From Ophiura sarsii (lineage: Eukaryota > Echinodermata > Ophiuroidea > Amphilepidida > Ophiuridae), in contig CM069455.1 of assembly GCA_035610835.1 (NCBI GenBank), forward strand, positions 23,416,264 through 23,480,263: a DNA stretch of 64,000 bases, given 5' to 3'. Position 1 is the stretch's first letter. Every line of letters begins with the position of its first letter. The position numbers and the translations under genes are program-made. Under the pieces are notes generated by a model. It saw nothing but the letters and a program-made list of their open reading frames with translations, was not told where the DNA came from and ran no database searches. This document shows positions 1-64,000 of the stretch, one piece after another.

Positions 1-751
1 CACTCAAGTTTGCATCAGAATAATCATTTTAAAATTATGCAGTAATTTGCTCACGTACCATAATTTACGGATACAAGCTCACTAACACGGAACAAAATAG
101 GTATACCAGCCCTGTATAATTTGTTAATGTCTATTTTCAATGCAGTAAGATGCGATTGTACCGGGTGCGCTTTTTCTGTCAGACTCATTGTAAATATTGA
201 TGTTGACATTTGCTGTTGCTGCTGTCGGAAACCCCGCTGAAATACAGACTGTGCCCGTGTTCATGTGTAATAACAGTCGCAGACTTGACTGCATATTGTG
301 CCGGACCTGTTTGTGGAATATTACGAATACAAGAGGAATATAATGGAAGGAATCCCACCGATTTGGCTAAATATTAAATTATTTTGATTAGCACGGCGCT
401 GTGCAAAGTCTTCACCATACTATAGATTCAATTGAGGTAAGTCGAATTGAGTTCTACTTTGGAAAAGGCTCAGTCTGATAAGTTCATCATGTTCATGGTC
501 TGAGCAGAGAGATGTTATATTAGATTAGGAACATCTACTGATGTGAGCATCTCTCTGGTCTGAGCAAGCAAGTGAGAAAGGGTGTTGTGACGAGAGGAGC
601 TAGCTGGTCATGAGGGTGGCACTGTAGAACGGACACTTTGACTTCAATTTCGACTTCGACGGTGTTTGATCGGGTCGGGCATTGCGGGTGATTAAATGTA
701 TTGATTGATAAATTGATAAATGGGCAATCTGTACTTTAGGGTAAAAGCGTT

Positions 752-854
752 GTATGTCAGCCGCCCGGGAGTCCATTCAACGGAATAAACCGTATACTCC
801 TACAGTGGAGTTTACGGTTTATTCCGTTAAAACGCTTCCCGGCGGCTGACATAC
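752..854. repeat. Fold-back hairpin
   Basis: Arms of about 47 bp (GTATGTCAGCCGCC... against ...GGCGGCTGACATAC) pair nearly perfectly around a 6-10 base centre, with AACGGAATAAACCGTA in both arms. It abuts the mariner-like terminus at 854. Confidence 0.8.
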
Positions 855-1399
855 CGGGTGTCCCTAAAAAAAGGGTGCACGTGGTTTACCCAACTGGTTT
901 GACCACTGAAGTTCTAACATTTTGTGTATGATGTTTACACATATTCAAAGACTAAACACCTGGCTTTCAGATGCTGCTTATTTCATCTGATTCGGATTTG
1001 TCAATCCTGAGATATGGACAATTAACTAGAGCTACCCAGAATCGATGTTGTGCTACTTTACATGTTTACAGTTTCAAAGGTTTACTCCTATTAAAGATAC
1101 GACAACTTCCACTTGTACGATTGCCCTTCACCATATGTTCACCAGTGTTATGCAAAATAACATTTTTTGTATTGAGATTGAATAGGTTTAAAATAATAGA
1201 ATGTGTGCCTGTATATCCAAGCAGAACTGAATATAAAAATGTTTGTTACATGATTCGAACCAGTCCTTTTGACGAGGTTCACAAAAATTATTATTGGGCA
1301 TACATTTTCAAAACAAGACAGACGTCCATTATGGCTGGGTGCGGCCTCAATTTTCATTAGAACTTTAGAAGAGGGTGTTCATGGTCTTAAAATATCATG

Positions 1400-1680
1400 A
1401 AACGAGAAGTTCAGCAGAAGTCACCAGAGAGTTTGCCATTCATTTCCCAAACACTCACGTACCATCTAGTAATACACGTCATACAAAGGAGTATTGGAAT
1501 ACGTGTGGTAGATGGTACAAGCACCATTATGAATAAAGAACATTCTGGACTAAGATATGAAAATTGGCAGGACAAAGTAACACATTGATAACGTGCGGCG
1601 TGCACTTCAGAGGGATCCCAGCATAACTGCTCGTAGAAATCCCTTACCACATATTCCAAGGACATCATATTTGTCCTCAG
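1400..1680 (+). pseudogene. Broken transposase N-terminal (helix-turn-helix) remnant
   Basis: Pieces of a recognisable DDE-transposase DNA-binding region lie in different frames: VTREFAIHFPN, then GTSTIMNKEHSG, then ALQRDPSI.ARR. The order matches the 'EHSGRP...VQRDPSISTRR' layout of mariner-related HTH domains. At least two frameshifts and stops break it. Inferred by eye; remote homology was not tested. Confidence 0.45.
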
Positions 1681-1742
1681 CCTTTTTTAAACAATTCTGG
1701 TCAAATGCCCACCCCAATGTTTCAAGACGATTGATGCCCATA

Positions 1743-2116
1743 AAGTGGCGGATCCAGGATTAAAATTTACGGGGGGCTGACACCAAAAAAAATTGTAAAA
1801 GGGCCCCAATTTGTTTTTTGCCGTCAGCTCGTGAATTCTGCTAAGTGGGGGGGGGGTGGGGGGGGGGTGGTGGGGGGGGGGGGGGGGGGGGGGGGGGGGT
1901 AGCGATGTGGTTGTCCCAAAACCGGCAAAAAAAATCGCAGGGTACAAGTGGCAAATGTACCGACGGAACCTACGTATGTCTCTGAAAAAGGTAAAGTGGT
2001 ACACAAAAAAAGGGTTATTGTTCAAATTTTACGGGGGGCGCGTACACAAAAAAGGTATATTGTAAAATTTTACGGGGGTGCCCCGCTCCCAAAGCCCCCC
2101 CCTGTATCCGTCACTG
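1743..2116. mobile_element. hAT-like MITE with long poly-G core
   Basis: Ends AAGTGGCGGATCCAGG and CCTGTATCCGTCACTG are the inverted CAGTGGCGnAnCCAGG termini. The interior shares ATCGCA(A)GG and ACCGACGGA words with the copy at 32536-32857. Nearly uninterrupted G run at about 1846-1899. The target duplication is no longer legible. Confidence 0.65.
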
Positions 2117-3130
2117 CATGGATAGACCAATGTTAGTATCGTTTTGACGCTCATAATCAATCTTTCTGTAAAAGTGGCACAACGTCGATTTTGGGGAGCT
2201 TTGATAAACTGGGTATATCTCAGGATTGACAAATCCAAATCAGATAAAATAAACGGCATCTGAAAGCTGAGTGTTTTTCCCTTTCGTGTGTATAAACATA
2301 TTACACCAAACTTTAAGACTTCATGGTCAACAAGTTGCGCAAACATGTGCACCCTTTTTTTAGGGACACCCTGTACAATGCTTACCATATTTTAGGTGGT
2401 TAAATTGATTGGACGAAATAAACCGTTGACATTTTAAATTCATCCGAGCCATACACATTTGGTCTCAACTGAAAGCTGAAAAAGTCTATATTAATGATTT
2501 TTTACTTGAAATTAAAAAATACGTTGTTTGGTATGTTAAATTTTGGATTATGCAAATGAGTTATTTTTTCCTAAAAATGGGTTAAATTATATGAAAAATG
2601 AATACACCCTGTATGTAAGAATGTTAAAATATCCTCCTTTTTTATTCAAATCTGTCCTTCCGTTGGTATAAAAGTAGCTAATTAAAAATTGAGTGTTTAA
2701 AAAAAATATATACGCACAGCAGGTTTTAGGTAGGCCTACAAGTACAATATAAAACTATTCAATTCAGTTTTGGTCTTTCCCCTTATTAATTACAACTGAT
2801 TAATACTTGTCCTTCATTACCAAAATATGGTAACGGAAGGACAAAATATAAATAACATTAAAATAACATTGCCTCACAAACTTCAGAGCGTTTTCGCAAT
2901 ATGGGATTTAGTGAAAAATCTGTGTTCATTTCACTGTCCTTCCGTTACCGCCCTCATTTATGCGTAAGTCCTAAACAAAAGACAATTTTGATGACTTTTT
3001 AATAGATAATAAATGTTTTAGCTACACTTATATGATTTCAATCAGTTCAGTTCTGTAGCCCCCTTTTTGAGACCCGGGGTGGCACACCCCTACCCCAAAA
3101 AAAGTTGAGTGCCCCCCTCCCCCCACCCCC

Positions 3131-3174
3131 GGTATAGGATAGTACAGTATAGTATAGGATAGTATAGGATAGTC
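3131..3174. repeat. Short minisatellite (TATAGGATAG type)
   Basis: Four to five imperfect tandem copies of a 10-bp GTATAGGATA unit. Confidence 0.75.
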
Positions 3175-3470
3175 AAAACTTTATATCCCCGGTTAAATAA
3201 TTTGCAGTATAAAAATAAAAACATATTTGGATAGAAAAGACTTCTAGAATTATTTTGGTACCAAGCTCACAATAACAGCTATCTGTTTTGCCAAAATACA
3301 GACGTAAGTTTCCCGAACTCTAAAACTGCACTTTCATATGAAAGCGTAGTAGGCAATGATGAGCTGAATAAAGTCAAGGGTGACAAAGGGAAAGCGGTAG
3401 GGAAGAGAAAAAAAGGTTCCCTACAATGACTCTTTTTAATTTCAGATTGAGATAATCCTTATTATGAACA

Positions 3471-3866
3471 TTAAAGGGGCATTGAGAGATACGTATGGGA
3501 GTGCGCCCTCAATTATCCTCGAAATCAGTTTTTTTGGCATCAAAGTAATACTTAGGCATATACTAACTACCATCTGAAACAGTTTACCAACATTCGCCGT
3601 TTATTATATAAAATTTTGTGATTTTCTTAGTTTTCGATATACATGTGTAATCATTCGAAACTAGGTGCTGAATTCAGAAGTTATGCAATCGTTTTACATG
3701 CGTATTTTCGCGGCAAATCTCAACCAGGAAGTGCCGTTATTTGCTTATTTTGCATGAAGGCGATGTCGGAATTGTATGACATATTGGATTTGGGCTATGT
3801 TGATAATTATCTTTCCGTTATTTGCTCATTTAGTATATAATCGATACATCTCTCAATGCCCCTTTA
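3471..3866. mobile_element. TTAA-flanked MITE, AGGGGCATTGAGAGAT family
   Basis: Perfect 16-bp inverted termini AGGGGCATTGAGAGAT, flanked by TTAA at 3471-3474 and 3863-3866, as for piggyBac-like elements. A diverged, inverted relative is at 54434-54774. Confidence 0.85.
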
Positions 3867-3884
3867 AATGTTGTATATTTATAA

Positions 3885-4225
3885 GTGAAAACCTTTTTTG
3901 TTGAAAAATCCACATCAATTGAATGTGAGGAACATGCGGCATGTGATTACAGTGAATTACAAAGTGCGTCGAGTAAATTGAACAATTTTATGGTATTGAC
4001 GAGTGATGTGGCCAAACCTTTCAGCGTGTGTTTTATTTTGTGGGGCCTCAAAAGGGAGTCGCGTTTGGTACCGAAATGATTCTACACACTTACGTGTGTT
4101 CTCTTTCAAAATATATTTTCAATTGGTACTGCAACTTAATTTAAAAGATATAATGCAAATCTTTAATCCACGACATTTGCAAATCTTTAAAATGGTTTCA
4201 AAACTTTTGGGACACCCTGTACATC
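3885..4225. mobile_element. Mariner-like 3' end fragment
   Basis: Ends in TTTTGGGACACCCTGTAC, the inverted CAGGGTGTCCC mariner terminus. The preceding 300 bp is open in places (FVEKSTSIECEEHAAC) but carries no recognisable catalytic motif. No left terminus seen. Confidence 0.4.
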
Positions 4226-4255
4226 ATAGAGATCACACAAAGCGCTTTTAAAATT

Positions 4256-4476
4256 TTTCCACACGGCAGACTTCTGCAGTACGGCATTCCAAAATCGCGC
4301 AAAATATTTCAAAAATGTCAAAATCATTGAATTTCATTATTTGGAATCACCACAAGAAATGTATTGAAATATAAGTACAAACATGCCTAGTATGGGTTCA
4401 GTAATTCTTGTGATAGAATTTGAAAATTGGGAAAGGTTACTGTTGTAAAACCTAATAGCTGCATGGAAAGTATTCA
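4256..4476 (+). mobile_element. TTAACACTTTCC-family MITE, diverged copy
   Basis: Shares CACGGCAGAC, GCATTCCAAAAT, ATTTGGAATCACCAC and GCATGGAAAGT with the other copies (14665, 43749, 44245, 47755, 63599). Termini are decayed. Confidence 0.75.
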
Positions 4477-4612
4477 AGAGAATCAGAAAACAAGGGCTGG
4501 ATATTAGGGATACAAGGTTGCTTGCTGCAATTGCATGCTCAAAGACAGTGTTTTCAGTAGGGAGTTTTATTTAGGGCCCCCAGGATCTACGATAGGGTTA
4601 TTAAGGCCTCAA

Positions 4613-4863
4613 TTTGTGACCCGTCGCATCAAAATGCACATGTTGGAGGCAAGACTCCAATTTGAGTTACACATATCAGCTGAAAGAGCACCTTTTAAGC
4701 TTTATAATGATACCTTGTTGAAGATTTTGGAATCACAAGATATAATTATAAGAACTAGATTTTTTACTATTATTTTCTTTATATTTCAGTTTCACCAACA
4801 TTATTGGCTTATTTAAAACTGTGTTTGCCGACAACATGTCCTTTTTGATGCGACTGGTCACAT
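4613..4863. mobile_element. MITE ending 54 bp before PLK exon 1
   Basis: Inverted ends TTTGTGACCCGTCGCATCAA and its complement near 4843-4862, then ACATGTTGG against CCGACAACATGT. Same family as 24074-24327. Confidence 0.7.
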
Positions 4864-4917
4864 TTATGAGCAACCAGATGAGAACATTGCATTTTCTTTT
4901 CTTTTTTCTTTACACAG

Positions 4918-4939
4918 GTTTTGAAAGTTGCTTTCAAGG
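4918..4939 (+). other. 5' UTR part of PLK exon 1
   Basis: Begins after a TTTTCTTTACACAG acceptor (AG 4916-4917) and holds the in-frame TGA at 4922-4924 that fixes ATG 4940 as the first possible start in this exon. Confidence 0.6.
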
Positions 4940-62686
<57,747 letters not shown>

Positions 62687-64000
62687 GTAAGTGCATGTTG
62701 AAAATTATTTATTTTTAGAAAGTTTACCATGGGATTATATATTTATCAGATCAAAACTGTAAAAACTGCTACGCCCCTATCAATGTTGATATTTTACCAA
62801 ACAGGCTATTGTCACGTGAAATTCAAGACATAATAGTAATCGCCCTCTGTTGTTCTTTTATCATCTAAAAGTTCAGCTTTGAGTGGTGGCGTAATTCATG
62901 CATGACACGTTTCTCTGCCCACATAAATATAAACCATAGGTTGCTATTGGTGTTAAAACAATGAAGGAATTACATTAAATTAGAGAATTCACCAATCATA
63001 GAGCTTGGATCATTGCCGCATTGGATAGAGAAAATACTGAACTTCAACCCTAAACATTCTTGTGGAAAGTTACCCATCAGAAGAAAAACGGGAGCCGTTT
63101 AAATTTGTCCAATGTTTTTTGACAGATTTTTTATGTTTACCAAGCATTGAATTTCATGGATTTCTGAATTATTTGGTGTATAGATTGTTATTAAAATCAA
63201 TTCAATAAAATGTCTTTAATCAATATTTGAGAACTTTTAAGTTACATTTATTAAAATACCTACAGATTATACATAGTCTTGCCCTCGTCTGGCAGTTACC
63301 TCCATAGCTCGAAGGTTGCAGGTTCGAATCCAGTTGAATAGAATCACATGTTTTGTCCTTAATAATTGAATCAGCATTTAGATGAGCTAACACAAACAAG
63401 TCATATAGGGGCATCTTGAAAATAATTCCTCTAAGGGATGTAGATAGGCAGTTTCCATTTTAACCAAATGTTATGAAGAAAAAAAATGAATTACAAGAAG
63501 CTGCTTGACATAAATATGTTGCAGGATGTTATTAAACTTTGAGTGTAATGATGTTGAAGGCCATATCAATTCTTAGCACTCCCAATGTATTTAAAAGTGT
63601 TAAAACCCTTTACATGCACTGCAGACGACAGTCCTAAAATTTCAAAATGTTTCAAAATTTCAAAATTTCAAAATGCTTGAATTTCAAAATTAGTGCAAAC
63701 ATGCCTTGGTTCAGTAATTCTTGAAATAGACTTTGGGACATCTGTTATGGTTTAACTTATAGCTGGTGTGGAATGTATTAAAGCAAGATTAAAGCAATAA
63801 GTCATGTATATAATCTCTTTGAAATACCTTTGCTCTTGTGTCCAGCCTTAGAATTTGCAGAGATTATGTATATATAGCATACATGTATCGTCCCTAAAAA
63901 ATGGACCACTTTGCCACCGCAATCAAAAGTGATAATGATGAAATAAAATGTTGTGATTCAAAACCTGTGCAATTTCTTTTCCAAAAAATACTCCCATCTC
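62687..64000 (+). other. PLK intron 6, incomplete
   Basis: Starts with a GTAAGT donor. No further PLK exon seen; the polo-box exons must be downstream. Contains one MITE (63599-63781) and a weak box-B word (GGTTCGAATCC at 63320). Confidence 0.8.
63599..63781 (+). mobile_element. TTAACACTTTCC-family MITE, most diverged copy
   Basis: CTGCAGACGACAGTCCTAAA, repeated TTTCAAAAT words, TTGGTTCAGTAATTCTTGA, and a TGGAATGTATTAA end. Confidence 0.65.

Larger units (their letters stand above)
854..2373. mobile_element. Degraded Tc1/mariner-like element, itself invaded
   Basis: Ends read CCGGGTGTCCCTAAAAA and the complement of CAGGGTGTCCCTA, flanked by TA (852-853 and 2374-2375), the mariner target. 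Homology between the two ends extends inward roughly 200 bp: the 960-1060 segment is repeated inverted at 2160-2280. A hAT-like MITE sits inside at 1743-2116. Without it the element is about 1.15 kb. Confidence 0.65.
1..4917. other. Region upstream of PLK coding exon 1
   Basis: No host coding exon and no recognisable core promoter seen. Contains the hairpin at 752-854, a degraded mariner-like element, a hAT-like MITE, a short GATAG-type minisatellite, and four further MITE or mariner pieces listed separately. The acceptor at 4917 implies a 5' UTR exon that could not be placed. 1-750 and 2400-3130 show nothing assignable beyond short inverted motifs, such as paired GTCCTTCCGTTACC-like words at 2810-2945. 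Confidence 0.5.

Noticed and set aside
1856..2065. ORF with poly-glycine (and poly-proline on minus)
   Set aside because: Produced by the poly-G run in the hAT-like MITE.
63283..63345. Possible tRNA around GGTTCGAATCC
   Set aside because: Box B only; no box A, acceptor stem or anticodon arm could be formed.

Overview
This is animal nuclear DNA: AT-rich, intron-dominated and packed with transposons. It carries one host gene in six visible exons and one transposon-type gene nested inside an intron of that gene. The host is most likely a marine invertebrate deuterostome (echinoderm- or hemichordate-like). That rests on a Polo-like kinase of the PLK2/3 class, a metazoan Crypton-type recombinase, and a rich mix of Tc1/mariner-, pogo-, hAT-, Harbinger- and piggyBac-like non-autonomous elements. 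The species is inferred, not shown.

Host gene: a PLK2/3-class kinase on the + strand. Coding exons are at 4940-5608, 20415-20522, 28015-28131, 29430-29647, 43170-43265 and 62272-62686. The junctions have GT-AG ends and consistent phases, and together they encode residues 1-541: a roughly 215-residue basic, SP-rich N-terminal extension, a complete kinase domain, and the start of the linker. The C-terminal polo boxes must lie beyond base 64000. The introns are 14.8, 7.5, 1.3, 13.5 and 19.0 kb.

Nested gene: 56915-59058 (+), inside PLK intron 5, encodes a 481-residue tyrosine recombinase of the Crypton / DUF3504 type in two exons. The exons are joined by an inferred GC-AG intron that restores the frame. 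All expected catalytic residues (R, K, H-x-x-R, H, Y) are present.

Layout. 1-4917: upstream region with a degraded mariner element containing a hAT-like MITE, then several MITEs. 5609-20414 (intron 1): TTAA-flanked MITEs, a 1.2-kb fold-back palindrome invaded by two copies of a tRNA-cored element with telomere-like termini, a Harbinger-like element with a nested hairpin, and a 129-bp minisatellite. 20523-28014 (intron 2): a pogo-like element filled with a 20-bp minisatellite, a duplicated region carrying two transposon insertions, and a hAT element invaded by a TTAA MITE. 28132-29429 (intron 3): one element nested in another. 29648-43169 (intron 4): a hAT MITE with an exact 8-bp target duplication, two mariner-like MITEs in opposite orientation, and a 385-bp tandem array hit twice by transposons. 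43266-62271 (intron 5): TTAACACTTTCC-family MITEs, a G-rich tract, a 347-bp satellite-like array rich in octamer motifs, then the Crypton gene. 62687-64000: intronic sequence with one MITE.

The two genes show no sign of working together. The recombinase is a mobile or recently mobile gene lying in a kinase intron. The most informative general result is that several insertions can be compared with an unoccupied paralogous copy inside this same window, which fixes their target-site duplications directly.
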